Below, piece by piece: positions 14,876 through 22,051 of a stretch of DNA of 37,746 bases. The notes beneath the pieces were generated by a model. The model was given only the letters and a program-made list of their open reading frames with translations. It was not told the DNA's origin and did no database searches. The stretch comes from a virus, in the IMG/VR virus record IMGVR_UViG_3300045118_000329, positions 1 through 37,746 of that record, one strand, 5' to 3'. Each line of letters starts with the position of its first letter. The first letter of the stretch is position 1. Position numbers and translations under genes: made by a program.

Positions 14876-16705
14876 TTAACTTGAGAAATAGCATATTCTC
14901 CAGACCTTTGCATCGGCATTGAGAGTATCAGCCGCGTCGGCAGGAAGACGGGAAAATTTGATAGACAGCAAATCGCCAGCGACGATTGCCGATGTCGCGC
15001 TAGTAAGGGTAATTTCTACATAATCCACATCGCCCGTAGCCGTCAGAGTATCGGTCGCGGTATCTGTCGTTTGAGAGGGAGTGGTAGTGGCGTCCATAAC
15101 TTCATCGTTCGTGATACTGCGCCAGATTGCCTGCCATTTTACATCGCCCGACCCAGATGCGGCAGTCCACCATATACCAAGTTTTGCGGAGGTGGTTGGC
15201 GTAAATTCTATTGGCACTTCCCAGTAACACGACTCGGATGTTGTCTGATCAAAATCCATCGTTTGGTACACCACATTCGTTCCGACTGTTTTATTTATGC
15301 CTGGAAAATTAGAGTTTGGAAATGTCACATTCCCATAATCCAACATACGCGATTCACCTCCACCGCTAGAAGGCGTAGCCCACGAGAGCGTTCCGTTCCC
15401 AGCGGCGTCTTTCAAAAATGTACCAGCCGCACCGACGGCCGAAGGCAAGGTATATGTGATATCAGCGGATTGGGCCTGGGTCTTGAATGCGGTGTAGTTC
15501 GTGCCAGAGCCAGATGGTTCTAGAAATCGAAGCTCGGATGCGCTTGCGGCACCACCGACGATTATGTTGCCACCAGAGGGATTGAACTTAATGGTTCCTG
15601 AGCCTTTGATCTGCAAGCTGATACCGACATCGGTATCGCCACCGCTTGCGGTTATGGTCGGGTTTCCTCCCGTGGCGGCGTTCGCTAGGGTAAGCTCGTT
15701 TACGGCCGAGGCAGTTGTGGTGAATATGATTTGCTCATTTCCGTTAGCATCGGCCAGGAATCCACCGCTTTCGATCTTCGCTGCGGTGAGGGTTTTATTG
15801 GTGAGTGTATCGGTCGTAGCTCGACCGACATATGTATCGGTGCCCTGGAATGTGATCGTAGTCGAGTCAGCACCAGCCAATGTAAGGGAGTTCGAAATCG
15901 TCAGGGTCTTTCCATCGGTGCCTGCGAAAGTCAGAGTATTGCTGAACGACACTGTCTTGCCATTCGTTATCGTAAGTGTTCCAGTGCTGGCAGTTACAGT
16001 GAGGCCATTTATGGATTTATTCGTCAACGCTTCGCTTCCTGCCAGCGTTGCCAGCGTTCCTGTGGTCGGAAGCGTCACATTGGTTGAGCCAGTGGTAGTT
16101 AAGGTCAGGGAGTTCGCGCCAGAAGTTATGAAATCTGCGGCGGTCGTGATATTCCCAGACATCGAGAGAGTGCGCGCCGCATCTCCTGTCGTGATTGTGA
16201 AGATTCTGTTTGCGGTTATGTTGCTTCCTGGAGTGATGATGAGATAGTGCGATGCATCCGTATCGAGAACTTTGAGGCCGCTGTTGGGAAGTTGGACGGC
16301 GCCTGCGATGGTCAGAACATCGGTCGTTTTGTTGTATGTGAGGCCAGCATCACCGCCAATATTCGTGCCTCCATCGTTAAACTGAACCTGCGTGTCCAAA
16401 CCAGCCGCACCAGCCGTAACGTTGTCCCATATCGGATTTGCGCCAGCGCCTTGTGTTTTCAAAAACTTCCCACTTGTACCTGCTGCAAGATTTACCCAGT
16501 TAGTGCCATTGAAGTATATGACGTCACCTTGTGCAGATGACGTAAGAACAACGTCAGACAAGTCGTCGAATGCACCAGACGTTGCTGATACGAGCAACCG
16601 ATGAGTCGTGGGATCGGCGTATAAAGTCACTGGTGTTGACCCGTCGGCATTCGATACCGCAAGCAGAGTGGTCACCATATTGTCATCTCGTTTTGCGTTT
16701 CCCAT
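14876..16705 (-). CDS. Long tail fibre/spike-type protein
   Basis: 609 residues, rich in Thr, Ser, Gly, Ala and Asn. Residues ~50-90 (FDDLSDVVLTSSAQGDVIYF, WVNLAAGTSGKFLKTQG) are the well-known repeat found before phage fibre shafts. Residues ~130-440 are repetitive beta (TNKTLTAAKIESGGF, TTTGSTNVTLPTTGTLATL). A C-terminal beta sandwich follows (YWEVPIEFTPTTSAKLGIWW, LLSIKFSRLPADAADT). The first ~40 residues resemble the 88-residue protein encoded just upstream, probably a shared virion-attachment domain. CATAAT lies 6 nt before the ATG. Confidence 0.75.
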   Translation of the reverse strand: MGNAKRDDNMVTTLLAVSNADGSTPVTLYADPTTHRLLVSATSGAFDDLSDVVLTSSAQGDVIYFNGTNWVNLAAGTSGKFLKTQGAGANPIWDNVTAGAAGLDTQVQFNDGGTNIGGDAGLTYNKTTDVLTIAGAVQLPNSGLKVLDTDASHYLIITPGSNITANRIFTITTGDAARTLSMSGNITTAADFITSGANSLTLTTTGSTNVTLPTTGTLATLAGSEALTNKSINGLTVTASTGTLTITNGKTVSFSNTLTFAGTDGKTLTISNSLTLAGADSTTITFQGTDTYVGRATTDTLTNKTLTAAKIESGGFLADANGNEQIIFTTTASAVNELTLANAATGGNPTITASGGDTDVGISLQIKGSGTIKFNPSGGNIIVGGAASASELRFLEPSGSGTNYTAFKTQAQSADITYTLPSAVGAAGTFLKDAAGNGTLSWATPSSGGGESRMLDYGNVTFPNSNFPGINKTVGTNVVYQTMDFDQTTSESCYWEVPIEFTPTTSAKLGIWWTAASGSGDVKWQAIWRSITNDEVMDATTTPSQTTDTATDTLTATGDVDYVEITLTSATSAIVAGDLLSIKFSRLPADAADTLNADAKVWRICYFSS

Positions 16706-16711
16706 GTTTTT

Positions 16712-16717
16712 ATTATG
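16712..16717 (-). promoter_or_regulatory. -10-like CATAAT with leaderless spacing upstream of fibre
   Basis: Exactly 6 nt (AAAAAC) separate the hexamer from the fibre ATG at 16705. No clear -35. Confidence 0.3.
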
Positions 16718-16979
16718 TTGATTTTGTTAAAAGTTGGCCACTTGAATTGACGTAGAGGGGAATGATGTTTCCGCTTGCATCGGTTGCGAGCATAACTGGA
16801 TATCCGCTGTTATCTCGCGTCGCATTGTCATTACCAAGATCGCTGCCTGACGAACCATCACTCACGTCAAGAATGTGTGTTGTCGGGTTCGCTTTTACGC
16901 GAGTTACTGTCGCGCCGTCCGTATTAAGGACGCCAGTTATCGTTGGTACACCATTGTCGTCATGCTTTGTTTCTGCCAT
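16713..16979 (-). CDS. Small protein homologous to fibre N-terminus
   Basis: 88 residues. The pattern DDNGVPTITGVLNTDGATV with ANPTTHILDVSDG mirrors the fibre N-terminus (DDNMVTTLLAVSNADGSTPV with ADPTTHRLLVS), and the C-terminal part (YPVMLATDASGNIIPLYVNS) is a compact beta region. It may be a truncated fibre paralogue or a capping/attachment subunit. TGC-TATAAT lies exactly 6 nt before the ATG. Confidence 0.65.
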   Translation of the reverse strand: MAETKHDDNGVPTITGVLNTDGATVTRVKANPTTHILDVSDGSSGSDLGNDNATRDNSGYPVMLATDASGNIIPLYVNSSGQLLTKST

Positions 16980-16985
16980 GGTTTT

Positions 16986-16994
16986 ATTATAGCA
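16986..16994 (-). promoter_or_regulatory. Extended -10 with leaderless spacing
   Basis: TGC-TATAAT is followed by AAAACC and the ATG at 16979. A perfect -10 with TGn makes this one of the better candidates for a leaderless promoter within the structural genes. Confidence 0.5.
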
Positions 16995-17694
16995 ATCCTA
17001 GGTGTTTTTTCGCCTGTTCAAGGGCTATATAACCGTCATGGAGTGCCCGTCGCTCTTGGACTAAAAGATTCGACTCTTCCGCATTCGACTGACGTACTGA
17101 CTCGTTCGATTTGCGCCCATTCTCAACATCTTTTTCTCGTTGAAGAATGGATGCATTGGCTTCATGAATTTCCTTGTGGTATTTAGACCACTTTTCAGCG
17201 AGCGATTGGGCGGATTCTGCAAGCTTCGACTCCTCCGCTTTGATCATCCATTCCCTGTCATCCAGTTCTCGAGATTTTTCCGAATTCTCCGCTTCGCGGT
17301 CGGATACATCTTCCAAGCGTTCCGATAACTCTGCCCTAGCTTCCGCAAGAGCGATACGATCAGATTCGAGCTGATTTTCTTTTTCTGCGACTTCCTTGAG
17401 TCGCTTTTCAACCTCGAGTTGGGTTTCATGTATTGGTTTAAGGGCGTCTTTCCGTCTTTCTTCGAGAGCGAGAACTTCTTGTGCGAGTTCCTTTTTTCGA
17501 AGATCCGTAGATCGCTGGTGATCAATCAGGTCTTTGGCAATTCGTCCTTTTTCAGATTCCTCTTTCGCGTGGGCTTCGTTGAGCCGTTTCACCGAGGCAC
17601 TCTCTTCGTCGTTGAGCTTCCGAATCCGTTCTGCGATCTCCTGTTCTCCTTTTTTCTTCTCAGCCGTTACTTTTTCAGGATCTAGGAGCTTCAT
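16987..17694 (-). CDS. Long coiled-coil protein, virion-associated by position
   Basis: About 235 residues from ATG 17694, which has the ACACC context. Nearly the whole protein is a charged coiled coil (KKKGEQEIAERIRKLNDEES, ALEERRKDALKPIHETQLEV, LSERLEDVSDREAENSEKS). No enzymatic motif is visible. Lying between capsid decoration genes and fibres, it may be a structural spacer or assembly factor. Such composition gives spurious similarities, so no family is assigned. Confidence 0.7.
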   Translation of the reverse strand: MKLLDPEKVTAEKKKGEQEIAERIRKLNDEESASVKRLNEAHAKEESEKGRIAKDLIDHQRSTDLRKKELAQEVLALEERRKDALKPIHETQLEVEKRLKEVAEKENQLESDRIALAEARAELSERLEDVSDREAENSEKSRELDDREWMIKAEESKLAESAQSLAEKWSKYHKEIHEANASILQREKDVENGRKSNESVRQSNAEESNLLVQERRALHDGYIALEQAKKHLGLL

Positions 17695-17698
17695 GGTG

Positions 17699-18022
17699 TT
17701 AGAGTTCGTACCCTGCGATGTTGGCGTGGCACACGGATGTGCCGTCAATCTCGACCGATACAAGAGCACTCGTAGCACCCTTGAGAGGAGTGCGGAACGA
17801 GTGGCTGTATGCGTTGATGCCAGCTGCGGTTGTAGCCACCTGGGTTCGCCAGATGATGGTGGTACCTTGCTTCACGAGCAAGAGCGCCCCTGCTTTATCG
17901 GAACTGGCTGAGATGTCAGTGATGTAGTATGTGCGCCCCGTGACTGCGGCATGCGATGCTACCGCTGTGGTAGCGTGTGTCGCTGTTTCGCTGAATGGGG
18001 TACCTGAATCAATTCCTGCCAT
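17699..18022 (-). CDS. Small beta-rich structural protein
   Basis: 107 residues, Ala/Thr/Ser-rich with alternating hydrophobic strands (GRTYYITDISASSDKAGALL, TTIIWRTQVATTAAGINAY, GATSALVSVEIDGTSVCHAN). This pattern is frequent in phage virion decoration or fibre-associated proteins. Start context ACCACC-ATG; 4 nt to the next gene. Confidence 0.65.
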   Translation of the reverse strand: MAGIDSGTPFSETATHATTAVASHAAVTGRTYYITDISASSDKAGALLLVKQGTTIIWRTQVATTAAGINAYSHSFRTPLKGATSALVSVEIDGTSVCHANIAGYEL

Positions 18023-18033
18023 GGTGGTTTTGG

Positions 18034-18564
18034 TTATGATTTTGACTCATCATCCGACTCGTTCCAGTCAGGAGGAAGAACTGTCTGCGCTCCCGTCGGA
18101 CCTGCGCCCGATGTTTCGCGCTTGAAGTTCTCGTCTTCCTGCGGTTTCGGTTGTCGCGGAGTTGAGAGTGGAGGAGCTGTGGTAACTTTTTCGTTATTCG
18201 CCTCGACTCTGGCGATACGCTCCTGCCTATTTTTATTTGCTGCACCGATCAGTGCATCAAGTGCGTCACCCTCGCCGCCAAGATCCTCGATATCATCAGG
18301 CGTATAAGCCTTGCTGAAGAGATCCATAAACATCGGAACCTGCTCGGGGTTTTTAGGCGAAGTCATTTTTTCGCCGTCCTTATAGACGAGCGTGCCGTCA
18401 GGCTTCGTGCGAAGCAGTTCTCGGTTTGTGAGGTGCTTGGCGAAGTGCTTTGCGAGGTAATCGGGCATATATTCCGACGCGCCCGCTGGATACTTTCGGC
18501 CTTTGCCGTTCCAGTATCCTACGAATTCTTGATTGGTGAAGTTGGTGAACAGTGCTGTTTTCAT
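18034..18564 (-). CDS. Conserved phage structural-region protein, unknown role
   Basis: 176 residues. The N-terminal ~75 residues form a compact domain (FTNFTNQEFVGYWNGKGRKY, YLAKHFAKHLTNRELLRTKP) of a type often seen downstream of capsid genes in metagenomic phages. The remainder is acidic, Pro-rich and probably disordered, ending DWNESDDESKS. I cannot assign a function; head or connector association is a guess from position. Confidence 0.65.
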   Translation of the reverse strand: MKTALFTNFTNQEFVGYWNGKGRKYPAGASEYMPDYLAKHFAKHLTNRELLRTKPDGTLVYKDGEKMTSPKNPEQVPMFMDLFSKAYTPDDIEDLGGEGDALDALIGAANKNRQERIARVEANNEKVTTAPPLSTPRQPKPQEDENFKRETSGAGPTGAQTVLPPDWNESDDESKS

Positions 18565-18658
18565 GGTTTTGTGTGAGGGCGGGTTTTGTCCCCTCTACCC
18601 GAAGCGGCCACCAGCTGTCCGCGTTATTTTTTAGTGCTGGCCTTTTTTCGCTCTCCTT

Positions 18659-18697
18659 GGGCTCGTCGCTGCTCCCTGGAAGGAGCAGAGCGAGCCC
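18659..18697 (-). terminator. Strong GC-rich hairpin after capsid decoration gene
   Basis: Arms GGGCTCG...CGCTGCTCC and GGAGCAG...GCGAGCCC form a near-perfect stem of about 15 bp around a short loop. It begins 12 nt after the stop at 18709. No U-tract follows on the minus strand, so it may be a terminator, an attenuator or an mRNA-stabilising 3' hairpin for the abundant capsid transcripts. Confidence 0.55.
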
Positions 18698-18708
18698 GAG
18701 ATTGAGGC

Positions 18709-19434
18709 TTAGAGCAAGCCTTGGAGCTTGACGGCACCGTATTCGGTGTCGGCAACGCCAGTGACGCAGACTCCGACGAGCGTTGCCTGAGTTACAGGCG
18801 CGGCTGCGTCTTCGACTGCACCAGCGACTCCGTTCGAGGTGACTACGCCCACGCCGACGGCGTTTGCACCGTCTGCGAGAACGCTAGCCACGCCGCCAAC
18901 CTGCAACCAGCCGAATTCGCCTGCGGCGATCGGGTGGATTGCGACGCCAGTAGGTGCTGACGAGAAGGTCGTCGGAGCGACGATCACGGCGCTGTACAGG
19001 TTACGAACCGCGTCGAGACGCGAGGTCGTAGTGAGAGCAACCGCGACGGAATCGAACGTGTTGAAGGTCGGGGCAGCTGCGGTGTACGCAGTGTGGCCCT
19101 TAACCTTGTACACGCGTCCGACGCCTGGAGTGACCGTGACGAGAATAAACCCTTCGGCGTATTCGTTCGCAGTCACCGTCACCGTGGTCGACGCAGCGAT
19201 CGACAGATCGCCGGCCGATGCGGCAACAGCCGTGAGGTTTTGAAGCCCCGTATCCTCGGCCGAGGATTGCTGGAGTTTACCAGCGACCAGTGCGGTGCTA
19301 CCCGCCTTGCAGTAGCGGAACGCGCGACCATCGTTTGCGAAGACTGTGTCTCCGAGGTTGTGGTACTTGTCCGCGCTCGAGCTGTGCAGGGTCTGGGATG
19401 CTACCTGGACTGGACCTGTGAGTACTGTGGACAT
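18709..19434 (-). CDS. Capsid decoration-like protein (DUF2190-like)
   Basis: 241 residues, strongly Ala/Val/Thr-rich. GDTVFANDGRAFRYCKAGST and GWLQVGGVASVLADGANAVG resemble DUF2190-type small capsid proteins that stud the head. It lies two genes after the major capsid gene and carries a strong hairpin downstream. Codon and base composition are GC-richer than average, consistent with a highly expressed protein. Confidence 0.6.
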   Translation of the reverse strand: MSTVLTGPVQVASQTLHSSSADKYHNLGDTVFANDGRAFRYCKAGSTALVAGKLQQSSAEDTGLQNLTAVAASAGDLSIAASTTVTVTANEYAEGFILVTVTPGVGRVYKVKGHTAYTAAAPTFNTFDSVAVALTTTSRLDAVRNLYSAVIVAPTTFSSAPTGVAIHPIAAGEFGWLQVGGVASVLADGANAVGVGVVTSNGVAGAVEDAAAPVTQATLVGVCVTGVADTEYGAVKLQGLL

Positions 19435-19453
19435 GGTTTTTTATGGTTGATTA

Positions 19454-19479
19454 GTTAACTCGACTTGGTTAACTCGACT
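19454..19479. repeat. Direct repeat GTTAACTCGACT x2
   Basis: Two perfect 12-bp copies start 14 bp apart (19454 and 19468). The second overlaps the stop of the 130-residue gene. Each contains the palindrome GTTAAC. Either a short duplication or a protein-binding site. Confidence 0.6.
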
Positions 19480-19870
19480 AAGAACTGACTGCTTTCACGA
19501 CGACGAAGTTGATCACTATCGCGCCCGTCTCGGCTGTACCCGCCGCAACGTTTCCGTTGTGGACACGGATGGTGAACGATCCAGACGCAACGCCTGCCAC
19601 ATCGACCAAGGTTCCACCTCCGTTTGAGCCTGAACGCTGCGAGAGAACCACCACATCGCCGATTTCTACCAAGCTGTTCGTTACAACGAAGTCAGCTGTG
19701 CCCTCGGCTGCGAGGGAGGCGCTGTTTGTGGTGATAGCCCCTGACAGAGCGTTGATAGTCACTCCTGTCGTTCGGTTCGTCTGTTGGGTGACTGTTGAGC
19801 CACCAACATACTGGCCTACTTTGGCACCCTGCATTACTGCTGGGTCGTAATTTCTGGTTTCTATGGCCAT
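19478..19870 (-). CDS. Small head decoration-like protein
   Basis: 130 residues of beta-rich sequence (VGGSTVTQQTNRTTGVTINA, DVVVLSQRSGSNGGGTLVDV, GAIVINFVVVKAVSS). Short proteins of this type next to the major capsid gene commonly trimerise on the capsid surface. It follows the capsid gene after a weak AT-rich inverted repeat (GTTAATT-TTTT-AATTAAC, 19883-19900). The start has ACCACC-ATG. Confidence 0.65.
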   Translation of the reverse strand: MAIETRNYDPAVMQGAKVGQYVGGSTVTQQTNRTTGVTINALSGAITTNSASLAAEGTADFVVTNSLVEIGDVVVLSQRSGSNGGGTLVDVAGVASGSFTIRVHNGNVAAGTAETGAIVINFVVVKAVSS

Positions 19871-19921
19871 GGTGGTGTTTGGGTTAATTTTTTAATTAAC
19901 ACCGACAACACCAGCATTCGA

Positions 19922-20941
19922 CTAAATGCCAGTGATGCCAGTGAGCTTGCCGTGCCGCTTCGGGTTGGTCGTGATGAACTGTCCACCGAAGTAGATGTGT
20001 CCGACGACTGAAGCGGAGTTTGCTGGGATGACCCAGTCAGACCAGCTGAATCCGAGACCAAGCGGGGCTTCGTAATCGTTGCCCTCGATTTGGCTCTTGT
20101 AACTGATCGGCTTTGCGTTGAAGTATGGCAACGCATACCAGTCAACGAAGTTTTCGTTGAGCGCGATGAGCGCACCCGAGGTGCATTTCTCATCCTGCAC
20201 TACGGGCTTCGCATTGTATTCCAATGCAGTGAAGCCAGTGCCGCCGACAAGGCCTTTCATCCGTGAGGCCTCTTTCATGATGCGCTCTTGCGGGCGCAGA
20301 AGTTGGCCGTAAAGGTTGAAGACTGTCTCGGTGGTGTAGAACGCAGTCGGCTTTTGAGAACCGCTGGTTACTGCCGACCAGAGAGTGTCGACTTTTGCAA
20401 GCGTCAGCGTGCCTGACGATGCGGTTACTGTCGATGCGAGCGTTGTATAGGTTGAACGGGAGAGACCGCCGATGTTGGCGACGGATGTGCCGTCGTCGAC
20501 AAGGGCTGCGAGACCCAATGGGTCCTTGGAGCTGTTGCCAGTTCCGTCCGCATAGAAGATCGTACCGAGATCGTCGGCCATGTCTTCCGTGTCGGATTGA
20601 ATCGTCAATTTCATGAGATCGAGAACTTTGTCCTCGGTATCAGCCACTGACAATTCGTCACCAGGAAGAGCGACCGTGATCTGGTAGAAGCTCGGGGTGA
20701 ATTCGAGGTTCACGCGGTTGTCTGTTGCGGAAACCGAGAACGTGTCGAAGCCCCTGAACGACGTACCAGTGGTGTTCTTCTGGTATTTGATAGGAGCTCG
20801 GAGAGTCCTACCACTCCACTTCTTGCCTGCGCGAACTACGCGCTGGAACAAGACGTTGGAGTTGAGGATCGTGTCGACCGTGTAGGGCAGGTATTTGGTC
20901 TGCACTGTGGTCTGAATCCTCTGTCCGTAGAGTTCTGCCAT
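19922..20941 (-). CDS. Major capsid protein (HK97-like fold)
   Basis: 339 residues. Features fit a phage major capsid: an N-terminal arm (TVQTKYLPYTVDTILNSNVL), an E-loop-like region (RTLRAPIKYQKNTTGTSF), VALPGDELSVADTEDKVLDL in the spine helix region, DDLGTIFYADGTG, and the P-domain signature PQERIMKEASRMKGLVGGTG. It follows the scaffold-like gene, as expected for head assembly. The start has ACTACC-ATG without Shine-Dalgarno. The fold is inferred from pattern and synteny. Confidence 0.85.
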   Translation of the reverse strand: MAELYGQRIQTTVQTKYLPYTVDTILNSNVLFQRVVRAGKKWSGRTLRAPIKYQKNTTGTSFRGFDTFSVSATDNRVNLEFTPSFYQITVALPGDELSVADTEDKVLDLMKLTIQSDTEDMADDLGTIFYADGTGNSSKDPLGLAALVDDGTSVANIGGLSRSTYTTLASTVTASSGTLTLAKVDTLWSAVTSGSQKPTAFYTTETVFNLYGQLLRPQERIMKEASRMKGLVGGTGFTALEYNAKPVVQDEKCTSGALIALNENFVDWYALPYFNAKPISYKSQIEGNDYEAPLGLGFSWSDWVIPANSASVVGHIYFGGQFITTNPKRHGKLTGITGI

Positions 20942-20982
20942 GGTAGTAAGTGGTTAATTTTATTAATCGACTATTGATGCGC

Positions 20983-21765
20983 TTACCAAGGACGATTTGC
21001 GGGATTCTGAAAGTCCTTGGAGGTAACGAATGCGGCAGGTTTCGACTCGCCGCCGCGATCCGTCGTGGTTGCGCCTGCTAGATCTTTGCGTTCTTGGTTG
21101 CCAGTGCCTTTGGACATGCCGTTTTGCAGGAATCTCCATGCGGCTCGGTAATTCCAGCGACCCTGTGAGTCAACGAGATCGAAATCGAGCGCGGTTTTGA
21201 GGAGTTTGTTGCGGTCGATCTTAAGCCCTTGCGGATTGAGCGTTTTGTCGCTCTCGATCGCCGTAACTTCACTGTTGAAGAATGCGGTTGCATCGTCAAC
21301 GGCTTTCTGTTCCGCGGAGCTCTTGGATTCAATTTCCTTGAGCGTCTCGGAACGCGCTTCCTCTTTTGCTTTCGAGATCAGGCCTTGATTCCATTCCTGG
21401 AACTGTTGCCATTGTGCCTCGTCGCCCCCGAACCAAGCAGGGACTTCTGTTGGGGCGCCCTTTCCTTTCATTGCCCCCGCGATTTCATCGCGTATCTTTG
21501 CAATCTCCTCGGCGTGTCGCTTCTCCTGATCGTTGAAGCGGGTCTTCCAGTCAGTTTCGCGTTCAACCCACCGAGGGTGGTTGAACAATCTTTCATCCAC
21601 ACCGTCATTTTTTTGTCCGTCGTCTTTTTTATCCTGGGTCGACGCTCCAGTCTGGTCGGCGTTGGCGTTTTCGGTCGACGAATCCGTGGAGGTTCCCTCC
21701 TTGTTCTCAGCTGGAAAAGCTGGTTGCCCTTCCGCTTTGAACTCCGTCGTTGTGTTATCTGTCAT
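20983..21765 (-). CDS. Scaffolding protein
   Basis: 260 residues. An acidic, disordered N-terminus rich in Thr, Glu and Asp (~55 residues) leads to a long helical centre (RFNDQEKRHAEEIAKIRDEI, KEEARSETLKEIESKSSAEQ) and a C-terminal region with DFDLVDSQGRWNYRAAWRFL. This layout and the position directly before the major capsid gene are typical of scaffolds that template the procapsid and are then removed. Confidence 0.75.
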   Translation of the reverse strand: MTDNTTTEFKAEGQPAFPAENKEGTSTDSSTENANADQTGASTQDKKDDGQKNDGVDERLFNHPRWVERETDWKTRFNDQEKRHAEEIAKIRDEIAGAMKGKGAPTEVPAWFGGDEAQWQQFQEWNQGLISKAKEEARSETLKEIESKSSAEQKAVDDATAFFNSEVTAIESDKTLNPQGLKIDRNKLLKTALDFDLVDSQGRWNYRAAWRFLQNGMSKGTGNQERKDLAGATTTDRGGESKPAAFVTSKDFQNPANRPW

Positions 21766-21834
21766 GGTATTTTTTGGTTAAGTTATTTGACTCCGTGGCT
21801 CATTGTTTTCGATCGCGAGCAACGAGACGATCGT

Positions 21835-22014
21835 TTAAGCATTACGGGAATCGTTGCGGGATTTTTCGTTTTCAATGTGCGGCATAGCTCTTTTTTTCTT
21901 TCGCACGTGCTCGGGGAGAGTCGCCGCGCTTTTGGTCTTACTTTCGAATTCTCTTGCGATTTCGGGATGATGCACCCACATATACCCGCGCTGTGCTTTA
22001 CTGACAAATGGCAT
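21835..22014 (-). CDS. Small conserved phage protein (MPFxSKAQ family)
   Basis: 59 residues from ATG 22014. It opens MPFVSKAQRGYMWVHHPEIA and continues with LPEHVRKKK, the signature of a very common small basic phage protein of unknown function found between portal and scaffold genes. A longer frame starting inside the portal gene is less likely. Confidence 0.7.
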   Translation of the reverse strand: MPFVSKAQRGYMWVHHPEIAREFESKTKSAATLPEHVRKKKRAMPHIENEKSRNDSRNA

Positions 22015-22051
22015 ACTTTTTATTTTACCACTTCTTGAAATGGCATGGTAT

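Noticed and set aside
18604-18635. Terminator on the plus strand (GCGG...CCGC then T-rich)
   Set aside because: There are no plus-strand genes for it to serve, and the stem is interrupted.
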